Source: Pseudomonas sp. PSB18 (GTDB lineage Bacteria; Pseudomonadota; Gammaproteobacteria; Pseudomonadales; Pseudomonadaceae). From it: a stretch of 64,000 nt of DNA. Below, piece after piece: positions 26,178-34,744 of the stretch (position 1 is its first letter; every line of letters starts with the position of its first letter). The notes below the pieces were generated by a model. The model worked only from the letters and a program-made list of their open reading frames with translations. It had not been told where the DNA came from and searched no databases. The stretch spans positions 186,001 to 250,000 of the forward strand of contig NZ_NOIN01000004.1 in NCBI RefSeq assembly GCF_014596565.1. Reading direction: 5' to 3'. A program made the translations under genes and the position numbers.

Positions 26178-27918
26178 AAGCGTCTACGCCGTCTTTGACC
26201 ACCAGAATGTCTTCCATGATCAGGTATTGCAGATCCGAGCCATAGAACATGTTCAGCGCATCGGTCGGCGAACAGATCATCGGTTCGCCGCGGCGGTTGA
26301 GCGAGGTGTTCAGGGACACACCGTTGCCTGTCAGGACTTCCAAAGCTTTCATCATGTCGTAGTAGCGCGGATTGTATTCGCGCTTGAGCACCTGGGCCCT
26401 GGAAGTACCGTCTTCGTGGACGACTTCCGGCACACGGGTTTTCCACTCTTCGGCCACTTCGAATGTGAAAGTCATGAAGGGGGCGGGATGATCGACCTTG
26501 ATCATCTGGGGCGCCACGGTGTCGAGCATCGAAGGGCAGAAAGGCCTCCAGCGCTCGCGGAACTTGATCTGTTCGTTGATGCGATCCGCCACGCCGCTGG
26601 CGCTCGGGCAACCGATGATCGAACGACCGCCCAGGGCTCGCGGACCAAATTCCATGCGCCCCTGGAACCAGGCCACCGGGTTGCCGTCGACCATGATTTT
26701 GGCAATGCGCTCGGGGGTATTGTCGATCTTGCGCCACGCCGGTTTGCTCGGATGACGGGCGCAGGCGGCGATCACATCTTCGTTGCTGTAGGCCGGGCCG
26801 AGGTAGACGTGTTCCATCTTCTCCACGGGCACGCCACGGGCATGGGACACATAGGCGGCCGCGCCCACCGCGGTACCGGCGTCGCCGGAAGCCGGTTGCA
26901 CGAACAGCTCCTTGACGTCGTCACGGGCGATGATCTTCTGGTTCAGCTTGACGTTCAACGCGCAACCACCGGCGAAAGCCAGCTTGCCGGTTTCCTTGAG
27001 CACGTCGCCCAGGTAGTGATCGATCATCTGCAGCGCGAGTTTCTCGAACAGCGCCTGCATGCTGGCCGCGTAATGGATGTATGGCTCGTCGGCGATATCG
27101 CCTTCGCGCTTGGGACCGAGCCATTCGATCAGCTTCGGCGAGAAGTAGAAGCCCTTGCCCTTCTCTTTATAGCGGCGCAGGCCGATCACGTTGGCGTAGT
27201 CGGTGTTGATCACCAACTGGCCGTTCTCGAACGAGGCCAGGCGCGAGAAATCGTACTTGCTGGCATCGCCGTAGGGCGCCATGCCCATGACCTTGAATTC
27301 GCCGTCGAGCATTTCAAAGCCGAGGAATTCAGTGATCGCACCGTACAGGCCGCCCAGTGAGTCCGGGTCGAAAAATTCCTTGATCTTGTGGATCTTGCCG
27401 TTTTCGCCGTAGCCGAAGAAGGTCGTGGCGTACTCGCCCTTGCCGTCGATGCCCAGAATCGCGGTTTTTTCCTGGAAGCCCGAGCAGTGATATGCGCTGG
27501 AAGCGTGGGCCAGGTGGTGCTCGACCGGCTCGATCTTGATCTTCTTCGGATCGAAGCCCAGTTGCTCCAGGCACCAGACGATCTTGCGGCGATAGCGCTT
27601 GTAGCGACGATTGCCCATCAGGATCGCGTCGAGAGCACGGTCCGGGGCATACCAGTAGCGCTTGGCATAGTGCCAGCGCGCTTCGCCGAACAGGCTGATC
27701 GGCGCGAACGGGATCGCTACCACATCGACGTCAGATGGCTTGATGCCAGCTTGCTCCAGGCAGAACTTCGCCGACTCATAGGGCATGCGGTTCTTTGCAT
27801 GCTTATCGCGTACGAAGCGCTCTTCCTCGGCCGCCGCGATCAGCTTTCCGTCTATGTACAGCGCTGCGGAAGGATCATGGCTGAGGGCGCCGGACAGGCC
27901 AAGAATCGTCAATGCCAC
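26161..27918 (-). CDS. wapO: LPS core carbamoyltransferase WapO
   Basis: A 585-residue NodU/CmcH-family carbamoyltransferase. The N-terminal Kae1-like domain has GLSGALSHDPSAALYIDGKLIAAAEEERFVRDKHAKN, with the metal-site His pair in EHHLAHASSAYHCSGF and the block LGIDGKGEYATTFFGYGENG. The C-terminal YrdC-like part has WFQGRMEFGPRALGGRSI and FRPFCPSML-type sequence (FRERWRPFCPSML). In P. aeruginosa WapO places a carbamoyl group on the second heptose. It is the first gene of the block wapO-wapH-mig14-dnpA-DUF6625-ssg-wapR. About 0.9 kb of AT-rich DNA lies upstream. Confidence 0.93.
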   Translation of the reverse strand: MALTILGLSGALSHDPSAALYIDGKLIAAAEEERFVRDKHAKNRMPYESAKFCLEQAGIKPSDVDVVAIPFAPISLFGEARWHYAKRYWYAPDRALDAILMGNRRYKRYRRKIVWCLEQLGFDPKKIKIEPVEHHLAHASSAYHCSGFQEKTAILGIDGKGEYATTFFGYGENGKIHKIKEFFDPDSLGGLYGAITEFLGFEMLDGEFKVMGMAPYGDASKYDFSRLASFENGQLVINTDYANVIGLRRYKEKGKGFYFSPKLIEWLGPKREGDIADEPYIHYAASMQALFEKLALQMIDHYLGDVLKETGKLAFAGGCALNVKLNQKIIARDDVKELFVQPASGDAGTAVGAAAYVSHARGVPVEKMEHVYLGPAYSNEDVIAACARHPSKPAWRKIDNTPERIAKIMVDGNPVAWFQGRMEFGPRALGGRSIIGCPSASGVADRINEQIKFRERWRPFCPSMLDTVAPQMIKVDHPAPFMTFTFEVAEEWKTRVPEVVHEDGTSRAQVLKREYNPRYYDMMKALEVLTGNGVSLNTSLNRRGEPMICSPTDALNMFYGSDLQYLIMEDILVVKDGVDAYDTLG

Positions 27919-28038
27919 AGGGTCTAGCCTCTTATGTCTGCATACGGGCGAAAAGCGCCGCGAAAAATTGATGTGCCACTCGCCGGGGCGCTAGGCAGCT
28001 AAAGGGCGGGATTATAGCGTAAAAGCGTCGGTAAGCCG

Positions 28039-28185
28039 CTAGCGGCGAAGACAGACCGGTAAGTATTTGAATACCACCAGCCGTGTGCCCTGCAACGGGT
28101 TGCTGACGATTTCAGGTGCCAGTCCGTTAGCCCGCAAAAACAGGATGCGGGCATGTTCGGCAAGGGCCCGTCCATTCACACTCAT
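28039..28185 (-). CDS. Probable 48-residue small protein
   Basis: ATG at 28185 to TAG at 28039. The peptide begins MSVNGRALAEHARILFLRAN, continues with GLAPEIVSNPLQGTRLVV and ends FKYLPVCLRR. It has balanced composition, Pseudomonas-like codon choice and no long hydrophobic segment, which contrasts with the AT-rich sequence upstream of it. It lies 120 bases before the wapO start on the same strand. The ribosome site is weak. I do not recognise a family, but it looks like a real gene rather than chance. Confidence 0.5.
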   Translation of the reverse strand: MSVNGRALAEHARILFLRANGLAPEIVSNPLQGTRLVVFKYLPVCLRR

Positions 28186-28832
28186 TAAAAATGACCTGAC
28201 CACTCAGGTTATCTGGATGTACAACAAATAAGATCGCCCACTGATTCATTTCGTTCAAGGCGCCCCCTTCATATACCCCAACCAGCGCTCCAATAGTTGA
28301 AAATATTTTTAACTCTTATATCCATTCCGAGACTTGAAAAGCCGTCCGTCGCCACTGTCGACATTGACAGTAGCAAGTTTGAAAATCGGAAAAACCCAAA
28401 GCAACAAGACAACCTTACCAATACCAGGCCCCATTCATGACCACCGATGCGATCACTTATTGGCGGCACGGCTACCGAATCTCATGCCTATGAGCCTGAC
28501 CACGGGAGCCGCCACTTAGAGTGGGACCTGAAATTGATGGATCAGTTGCTTTACGATAGATCTTTAACAGGACCAGAAGTAGCCCCATGTATTCCAGCCA
28601 CTCCCTCGTCAATGCGTTCAAAAGCGGCATTCGATCAATGCCTGGTATCTTTGCCGCTTATTTCACCCTTGGCTGCTGCGAGCGTTTCGCAGCAACCATT
28701 CTTCGATTATGAATCGCATATGCCCCATAGGTAACACTTTGAAGCAAAATCAAGCAGCGCCCTGAAATTCAAGAAACCACTCCAAGTTGATGTCAGCCCA
28801 GGCAAAGACATATCTTCCCAGCCCAACTTCAC
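28186..28832. other. AT-rich intergenic stretch inside the LPS-core cluster
   Basis: About 650 bases between the small protein and the double-kinase gene. Base composition is clearly lower in GC than on either side, for instance the A/T run around 28300-28320. Short open frames occur on both strands; one on the plus strand (28587-28712, 41 residues, starting MYSSHSLVNAF) follows an AGGA but is not convincing. I see no transposase, tRNA or clear promoter. It may be a decayed gene or a transferred remnant, and probably carries the wapO promoter. Confidence 0.6.
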
Positions 28833-30275
28833 TCATTCTCGTATCTTTGGTAGTCGCCCATTTATCACCCGATACAACGCACTGCCCTCAGGCCAGTTGC
28901 GCATGAATCGCGCCCGATCCCGGGCATAGGCAGGGGCGAAGCTCGCGAGGGTGCGGTGCTGGCACATGGAATCCAGGTCGATCAGTGCCCAGCGATCATG
29001 CTGCCAGAACAGGTTGTGTCCCTTGAAGTCGCCATGGCTGATGCGTTCGCGGATCAAGTCGGCGAACAATCGGTCCAGCGCCAGCAACTCGGATTCCGGC
29101 GCATCACCGCTTTCCACGTAGGGAGCAAAACGCTCGATGATGTCCGGCCCCGACAGATGCTCGGTCACCAGGTAGGCACCACGACGCAGCCACAGGAAGC
29201 GCTTTTCCAGCAACGCCAGGGGTTTGGGAGTGGCGATGCCGAGAAATGCCAGGCGATGGCCCTCGCGCCACGAGTGCCAGGCGCGGCTCGGACGCCAGAA
29301 GCGCTTGAGCCAATGGGCGAAGTTTTTGATGTTGTAACGCTTGATGACCAGGGTACGACCGTCGACCTCGACTTTGCCGACACTCGCCGCCCCCCCGGTC
29401 TTGTACAAGTGGCCCTGATCCAGCAAGGCATCCGCCCGCTCCAGCACTGGCACCATGGCCGCCTCTTCGTCGCGCCGGATCGCGCGCAGACCGAACGCCC
29501 CACGCTGCACGCTGAACAGACTGCATTCGCGCCCGACCTTTTCCATGAAGTCGTTCAGCCGCCAGGCCTGCACCTTGTCGATCTGCTTTTGCAGCGCTTC
29601 CATGGGCAGCGCGTGTTCGGCGTTGCTCAGCAGATAATGCACCAGCAACTCTTCGGTGAACGGCTCGATGGACTTGGGTAACTGGGCGAAAAACACCCCA
29701 AGATTTTCCAGCACTTTCTGTCGCGACAAGGGTTGTCCCGGCGTCTCGGCACGGATGCCGGCACCGTCGATCAGGTAAAGTTTACCGTCGTGGCGCAGCA
29801 GGTTGTCCAAGTGCAGGTCTTCCTGCCACAAGCCTTTGCCATGCAGTTGTGCGATGGCCCCCAAGGCCTCGGCCAGCACCGCCGCCTGCTCGTCGGCCAG
29901 CAGAGGCTGATGCTCGACCAGTTTCCAGGCTTCCCCCAGGCTTTCGGCGCCTTCGAGGAACTCGAACAGCAACCAACCGCCCTCGCCTTCTTTCAGGCCG
30001 TCGGCCAATAACAACGGCGTCGTCAGACCCTGTTCCGCCAGCAGGCGCACGCCTTGCAGTTCGCGTTGGAAATGCCGGGCCGCCTTGCTGCCGACCAGCA
30101 GTTTGGCCAGCACCGGCCGGCCGCGCCAGACGCCGGCGCCGACATAACGCTGGCCCGGCAACACCCGCAACAGCGACAGCAACTGCAATTGCCCCGGGCC
30201 GGCGGCGTCGGCCAGTTCCAGGCTCAGGGGCAGGTCGGGACTACGACCGACCCTTTTCAACTCGGACAAATGCAT
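28833..30275 (-). CDS. LPS kinase-family protein with two kinase domains
   Basis: A 480-residue protein made of two WaaP/Kdo-kinase-like domains. The first spans about residues 30-200, with QEDLHLDNLL (catalytic D153) and LIDGAG (D170). The second spans about 285-470, with KRYNIKNF (K312), SHGDFKGHNLFW (D416, N421) and LIDLDSM (D433). Both keep the catalytic aspartates, so both may be active. It corresponds in place to PAO1 PA5006. It likely phosphorylates inner-core sugars or a related small molecule in the cytoplasm. The ATG at 30275 shares one base with the wapQ stop (TGATG). It is the last gene of the waaF-led operon. Confidence 0.88.
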   Translation of the reverse strand: MHLSELKRVGRSPDLPLSLELADAAGPGQLQLLSLLRVLPGQRYVGAGVWRGRPVLAKLLVGSKAARHFQRELQGVRLLAEQGLTTPLLLADGLKEGEGGWLLFEFLEGAESLGEAWKLVEHQPLLADEQAAVLAEALGAIAQLHGKGLWQEDLHLDNLLRHDGKLYLIDGAGIRAETPGQPLSRQKVLENLGVFFAQLPKSIEPFTEELLVHYLLSNAEHALPMEALQKQIDKVQAWRLNDFMEKVGRECSLFSVQRGAFGLRAIRRDEEAAMVPVLERADALLDQGHLYKTGGAASVGKVEVDGRTLVIKRYNIKNFAHWLKRFWRPSRAWHSWREGHRLAFLGIATPKPLALLEKRFLWLRRGAYLVTEHLSGPDIIERFAPYVESGDAPESELLALDRLFADLIRERISHGDFKGHNLFWQHDRWALIDLDSMCQHRTLASFAPAYARDRARFMRNWPEGSALYRVINGRLPKIRE

Positions 30276-31027
30276 CAACGGGCTTCCTTGTGGCTGCGCC
30301 GAGCGGTCAGGCGGGTCAACCAGCGGTCGACCAGAGCGGCGTCCGGCGGCTGGTCCAGGTAGGTAGCCAGCAACTGGCGGACTTCGCCTTCATTCCAGAC
30401 CGACGCGCGACGCAGCAAAGGCTCAAGATCCTTGACCCTGTCGCGCTGACCGAACAGCAGCGGACGGGTCTTCTCCAGGTCGATCAGTTGCGCCTGATAG
30501 CCGTCGGCCGTCGCTTGCAGAAAGATGTGTTTGGGATAAAAGCAACCGTGGACCTGATGCATGCCGTGCAGGCGTCGCGCCAATTGACCACAAGCCTTCA
30601 GGATGGTCGAACGTTGTGTCGCTGTCAGCGTCGGCCAGTCCTGCAACAGCGAATCCAGGTCATCCCAGCCTTCCAGGGCCCGCGTCAGCAGGATCGCCCG
30701 CACTTCACCATCGATCTTGCGCTGGCCGTAGAACACCGCTTGCAGGGCCGGAATGCCCAACTGGCGATAACGGCTGATGTTGCGAAACTCCCGAGAAAAA
30801 CTCGGCTCACCGAAGGGGTGGGACAACGTCCGCGTCAGGTAATTGCTCTGGCGCTTGAGGTAATAGCCCCGCCCTTCAAGTTCCAGACGGAACACGCTGC
30901 TCCAGCCGTCTCCCGAGGTGTTGGGTTCGTCCACCGCGTCCAGTTGCCGCGCCCACAGGGCCTCGAAACTGTCCAGACCGTGGCGCTCCAGCAATGGCCG
31001 GTCTTCAGCGGCCAGAAAATCATTCAT
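30275..31027 (-). CDS. wapQ: WapQ-like LPS kinase-family protein (InaA type)
   Basis: A 250-residue kinase-fold protein at the PAO1 wapQ position. The ATP lysine is probably K58 (GYYLKRQ) and the metal Asp is D183 in LIDLEKTRP. The catalytic loop reads VHGCFYPKHIFL (159-170): cysteine 162 replaces the usual aspartate and H167 stands where most kinases have Asn. I believe this pattern is shared by the InaA group. It could be a non-standard kinase or a pseudokinase partner of WapP and WaaP. It overlaps wapP by ATGA and is coupled to the next gene by TGATG. Confidence 0.87.
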   Translation of the reverse strand: MNDFLAAEDRPLLERHGLDSFEALWARQLDAVDEPNTSGDGWSSVFRLELEGRGYYLKRQSNYLTRTLSHPFGEPSFSREFRNISRYRQLGIPALQAVFYGQRKIDGEVRAILLTRALEGWDDLDSLLQDWPTLTATQRSTILKACGQLARRLHGMHQVHGCFYPKHIFLQATADGYQAQLIDLEKTRPLLFGQRDRVKDLEPLLRRASVWNEGEVRQLLATYLDQPPDAALVDRWLTRLTARRSHKEAR

Positions 31028-31758
31028 TCACGCCCCTCGAAAAATCTCACCACGTGACGGATACGTTTCTTGTCGCACGTATCGAGTCGGTCGCGTTGGC
31101 GATATTGCAGGTAGAAACGCAGGCGCTGGGTGGCCGACAAGTGATACTTGGCGACTTTGTCCAGGCACGCCAGGTCCTTGGTGATGCGGTACTTGAGCCA
31201 GAAGCCACGCCAGAAATCACCGTTCGGGCAGTCGATCAGGAACAGCTGCGACTGGTCGTCGATCAGCAGATTGCGCCACTTCAGATCGTTATGGGTGAAA
31301 CGATGCTCGTGCATGGTCCGCGTGTAGCCAGCCAGTTGCCGGCTCACCCCATCGACCCAGGCGCGATCGGCCAGCCGCGGGTCGTGACGATCCGCCAGGG
31401 CCGAAAGGTCTTCGGTGTGGGGCAGTTCACGGGTGATCATTGCCCCCCGGGCATAGGCCGCGCCGTGACGCTCCAGGCCCCATGCCACGATCTCGGCCGT
31501 AGGAATGCCCCACTTGGCGAAGCGCTTGAGGTTCTGCCATTCGGACTTGACCCGCGGCTTGCCCAGGTAACGGCGCAAGCCCTTGCCGGCCCCGACGTAG
31601 CGTTTTACGTAATAGTTCACACCATTGCGCTGTATGCGGATCACCTCCGACAACGGGTCACGGGTCAAGCGCTCCCCCTGCAAGGCAAACACCGCGTCGA
31701 GGCTGCCGAAATCCTGCGCCAGCTCGACGTAGGCCGGCTCCAGTTTCCAACCCGACAT
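31024..31758 (-). CDS. wapP: LPS core heptose kinase-family protein WapP
   Basis: A 244-residue kinase of the WaaP/Kdo-kinase family that phosphorylates the inner core. The probable ATP lysine is K52 (YYVKRYVG). The catalytic loop THNDLKWRNLL gives D158 and N163, and the metal Asp is D176 in LFLIDCPNG, so all key residues are present. The ATG at 31758 shares one base with the waaP stop, and the 3' end overlaps wapQ by ATGA. In PAO1 WapP is thought to act on the second heptose. Confidence 0.93.
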   Translation of the reverse strand: MSGWKLEPAYVELAQDFGSLDAVFALQGERLTRDPLSEVIRIQRNGVNYYVKRYVGAGKGLRRYLGKPRVKSEWQNLKRFAKWGIPTAEIVAWGLERHGAAYARGAMITRELPHTEDLSALADRHDPRLADRAWVDGVSRQLAGYTRTMHEHRFTHNDLKWRNLLIDDQSQLFLIDCPNGDFWRGFWLKYRITKDLACLDKVAKYHLSATQRLRFYLQYRQRDRLDTCDKKRIRHVVRFFEGRE

Positions 31759-32564
31759 CAGAGCGCATCCCCGTACCGCTGTTTGCGGGCATAGAGCTTG
31801 TTGGCCTTGGCGTCGAGCCAGTTCAACAGTGCGGCCTCTTGCGCAAGTATCTGGCGCAGCGGCTGCTGAAAGTAACCTTTCAAAAAGCGCAGCTTGTCGC
31901 GACGGGTCAGGCCAATGTCCAGCGCCGAGAAATACAGCGCAGCCAGGTCCTTGTTGCGCCAGCGGGTGGTGATGGCCGGACGGGTCTGGGCGCGGTGCAG
32001 GTCGATCACCGACAGCTTGAAATCCTGAGGGGTCACCGGCTTGTCGGTGTGCAGCAGAAAATGGCAGATGTAGCAGTCGCGATGGTTGACCCCGGCACGG
32101 TGCATCATGCCGGTCATGCGCGCCACTTCGGCGATCAGGGCCCGCTTGAGCGCCGGTTGCGGCGGATGCTTGATCCAGTCGATGCTGAAGTCTTCGAGGC
32201 TGACGGTCGGCGCCAGCTCCTCGGTGACAATGAAGGAGTGCTGGTCCGCCGGATTCTGGCCCTTCTCGCCATACGCAACAGCGGTCATGGTCGGCACACC
32301 GACTTCCTGCAGGCGCTGGATGGCCTTCCACTCCTGCCCCGCACCGAGGACCGGCAGCTTGGCGGTGACCAGGTTCTTGACGATCTCGCCCCAGCCGATG
32401 CCACGGTGGATCTTCACGAAAAAGCCGCGCCCGTCCACCTCCGTGCGCAAGGTGCGCCGGGCTTCCAGTTCACGATAGACCTCGCCCTTGAGCGCCTCGA
32501 CTTCGGCGAACGCATCGCGCCCGGCCCAAAGGCTCTTGAACGGTTCGGCCAGCATCAATTTCAT
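31758..32564 (-). CDS. waaP: Heptose I kinase WaaP
   Basis: A 268-residue cytoplasmic sugar kinase that phosphorylates the first heptose of the inner core, a step essential for viability and outer-membrane strength in P. aeruginosa. FFVKIHRGIGWGEI carries the ATP lysine K51, NHRDCYICHFLL the catalytic D163, and LSVIDLHRAQ the metal D188. E. coli and Pseudomonas WaaP share these blocks and length. The start overlaps the waaG stop by one base (TAATG), placing it in the core operon. Confidence 0.97.
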   Translation of the reverse strand: MKLMLAEPFKSLWAGRDAFAEVEALKGEVYRELEARRTLRTEVDGRGFFVKIHRGIGWGEIVKNLVTAKLPVLGAGQEWKAIQRLQEVGVPTMTAVAYGEKGQNPADQHSFIVTEELAPTVSLEDFSIDWIKHPPQPALKRALIAEVARMTGMMHRAGVNHRDCYICHFLLHTDKPVTPQDFKLSVIDLHRAQTRPAITTRWRNKDLAALYFSALDIGLTRRDKLRFLKGYFQQPLRQILAQEAALLNWLDAKANKLYARKQRYGDAL

Positions 32565-33685
32565 TACGGGTGCTCCGCCAATATCACATCGGCCGCGTGC
32601 TGCGGCATGCTGTAGAGGTCGGCCGTTTCAGCGAAGGCCAGACCATTGCGGCTCCAGGCTGCCCGCGCATCGGCATCACTCAGCATCCGCTCCAGGTATT
32701 CGGTGAGCTGTGCCTGCTCGAACGGTTCGTCCAGCACCAGCCCACTGTCGGCCTCGGCGATGTAATGGGCGTACCCGCACACCGCGCTGACCAGCACCGG
32801 CAACCCGGCCACCAGTGCTTCAAGCAGCACGGTGCCGGTATTCTCGTTGTACGCCGGATGGATCAACAGGTCGGCGCCCAGGAGGAAACGCGGGATATCG
32901 CTGCGCCCCTTGAGGAACCGCACATTGTCACCGAGCCCCAACGCGGCGCTCTGCAATTGGAATACTTTGGGGTCGTCCTGGCCGATTACAAACAGCCGGG
33001 TACGTTTTTTCAGTTCGGCAGGCAGCGCGGCGAGCGCCTTGAGGCTGCGATCCACGCCCTTGGTCTTGAACCCGGACCCGATCTGCACCAGCAGCAGGTC
33101 GTCATCGGCCAGCTCGAACTCGGCACGGAACGCGGCACGAATCGCGTCGGCATCGGCGGGTCGGCGGCGGTCCTGGGCAATGCCCGGCGGCAACAGATGG
33201 AAGCGCTCCAGCGGCGTGCCGTAATGCTTGATGAACAGCGGCTGCTGGACTTCGGAAATCATCAGCACGTCGGTCTTGGCGTCCCTGGCAAACACCGCGC
33301 GCTCGTACTCGGCGAAATGCCGGTAGCGTCCCCAGCGCCGATACAGGGAATTGCGCAGGGTCTGCGCCTTGTCTTCGAAACAGCCATCGGCGGCGTAATA
33401 CACATCCAGGCCGGGCATCTTGTTAAAGCCGATCAGACGGTCCACCGGGCGCTTGGCCAGGTCGGCTTCCATCCACGCGCTGAGTTTCTCGTTGCGACGG
33501 TGGTTGAACAACGCCTTGACCGGCGCCACCAGCACTTCGAAACCCGGTGGGACGTCACCTTCCCAGATCAGCGTGTAGACACGGATCTGATGACCACGCC
33601 GCTGGCACTCCAGGGCGATGCGCATGAAATCACGTTGCAGGCCGCCGAAGGGAAAGTATTTATAAAGGACAAAAGCCAATTGCAT
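32564..33685 (-). CDS. waaG: LPS core glycosyltransferase WaaG
   Basis: A 373-residue GT4 enzyme. The start MQLAFVLYKYFPFGGLQRDFMRIA is diagnostic of WaaG. The donor domain has QIGSGFKTKGVDRSLKALA and HPAYNENTGTVLLEALVAGLPVLVSAVCGYAHYI, with the E-x7-E region. In Pseudomonas it adds the first outer-core sugar (galactosamine in PAO1; glucose in E. coli) to the second heptose. The gene touches waaC upstream and waaP downstream, with single-base overlaps. Confidence 0.97.
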   Translation of the reverse strand: MQLAFVLYKYFPFGGLQRDFMRIALECQRRGHQIRVYTLIWEGDVPPGFEVLVAPVKALFNHRRNEKLSAWMEADLAKRPVDRLIGFNKMPGLDVYYAADGCFEDKAQTLRNSLYRRWGRYRHFAEYERAVFARDAKTDVLMISEVQQPLFIKHYGTPLERFHLLPPGIAQDRRRPADADAIRAAFRAEFELADDDLLLVQIGSGFKTKGVDRSLKALAALPAELKKRTRLFVIGQDDPKVFQLQSAALGLGDNVRFLKGRSDIPRFLLGADLLIHPAYNENTGTVLLEALVAGLPVLVSAVCGYAHYIAEADSGLVLDEPFEQAQLTEYLERMLSDADARAAWSRNGLAFAETADLYSMPQHAADVILAEHP

Positions 33686-34743
33686 CAGCGCGGCTCCTCA
33701 GCCAATAACGTGCTCAGGTGGCTGGCAACACGCTCGGGGTTCAGTCGCGTAAAGCACAAGGGCCGCTCGCGTTTCAGGTCAAACCGACGGGCATCTTCGG
33801 CGGTCGGCGGATAAGTGCATTGTTTCTGCATGCAGGGCGCACAGGGGAAATCGCTGGCGAGATGGATCTGGCCCTTGCCATAGGCGCCGGTCAGCACCGG
33901 GTTGGTAGGGCCGAGCAACGAAATAGTCGGCACGTCCAAGGCGGCGGCCAGGTGACCGAGGCCAGTGTCTACCGCCACACAAGCCTGGGCGCCGGCCAGT
34001 ACCTTACCCATCCCGCCCAGATTCAGCTTCGGCAGCACCAGGGCGTTGCGCAGCCCCTTGGCGATACGTTCGGCCCGAGCCTTTTCCAGCGGATTGCCCC
34101 ACGGCAACTTCACCACCACGCCAAACTGGCCCATACGCTCGGTGAGCTGGCGCCAATACAGCTCCGGCCAGTGCTTGGATTCCCAGGTCGTGCCATGCAG
34201 GAACACCACGTAAGGATACGCCCGCGGCAGTTCCACCAGACGATCGACGTTCAGGCCGTAGTTGCCCAGGCTCTGGGGCAAGTCATAGCCCAGCGCCACG
34301 GCGAACAATTGTCGCACGCGCTCCACCGCATGCTGACCGCGCGCCACCGCCAGGCGACGGGAATAGAAGCGCGCAGCCAAGGGCTCGCGGGCCGAGTTCT
34401 TGTCCAGGCCGGCCACCGGGGCCTTGACGTAGCGGGTCAGCCAGGCGCTTTTCAGCAGACCTTGGGCGTCGATGACCAGATCATACTTTTCGGCGCGCAT
34501 GCTTTGCTTGAAGCGGCGCCACTCGCCACTCTTGATGGTTTGCCAGAGGTTCTTGCGCCAGCGACGGATTGCCACCGGGATGACTTTACCCACGGCCGGG
34601 TGCCAGGTCGGAATCTCGGCGAAACCTTCTTCCACCACCCAATCGAAGCGGATGCCGGGAATCGCTCGCGCCGCGTCGGTCAACGCCGGCAGCGTGTGGA
34701 CCACATCGCCCAGCGAAGAGGTCTTGATCAGCAATACCCGCAA
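33685..34743 (-). CDS. waaC: ADP-heptose:LPS heptosyltransferase I WaaC
   Basis: A 352-residue GT9 enzyme that transfers the first L,D-heptose to Kdo. RVLLIKTSSLGDVVHTLPAL is the classical start, and VAVDTGLGHLAAALDVPTISLLGPTNP is the donor-site motif. The start is taken as a TTG at 34743: it follows the waaF stop by one base, is preceded by GGAGG at nine bases, and aligns with the M-R-V-L start of known WaaC. The next upstream in-frame ATG would add 15 residues running back into waaF. Confidence 0.96.
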   Translation of the reverse strand: MRVLLIKTSSLGDVVHTLPALTDAARAIPGIRFDWVVEEGFAEIPTWHPAVGKVIPVAIRRWRKNLWQTIKSGEWRRFKQSMRAEKYDLVIDAQGLLKSAWLTRYVKAPVAGLDKNSAREPLAARFYSRRLAVARGQHAVERVRQLFAVALGYDLPQSLGNYGLNVDRLVELPRAYPYVVFLHGTTWESKHWPELYWRQLTERMGQFGVVVKLPWGNPLEKARAERIAKGLRNALVLPKLNLGGMGKVLAGAQACVAVDTGLGHLAAALDVPTISLLGPTNPVLTGAYGKGQIHLASDFPCAPCMQKQCTYPPTAEDARRFDLKRERPLCFTRLNPERVASHLSTLLAEEPR

Positions 34744-34744
34744 C

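Noticed and set aside
28447..28734. A 95-codon plus-strand frame in the AT-rich gap
   Set aside because: No ribosome site, no family resemblance and atypical composition; likely chance.
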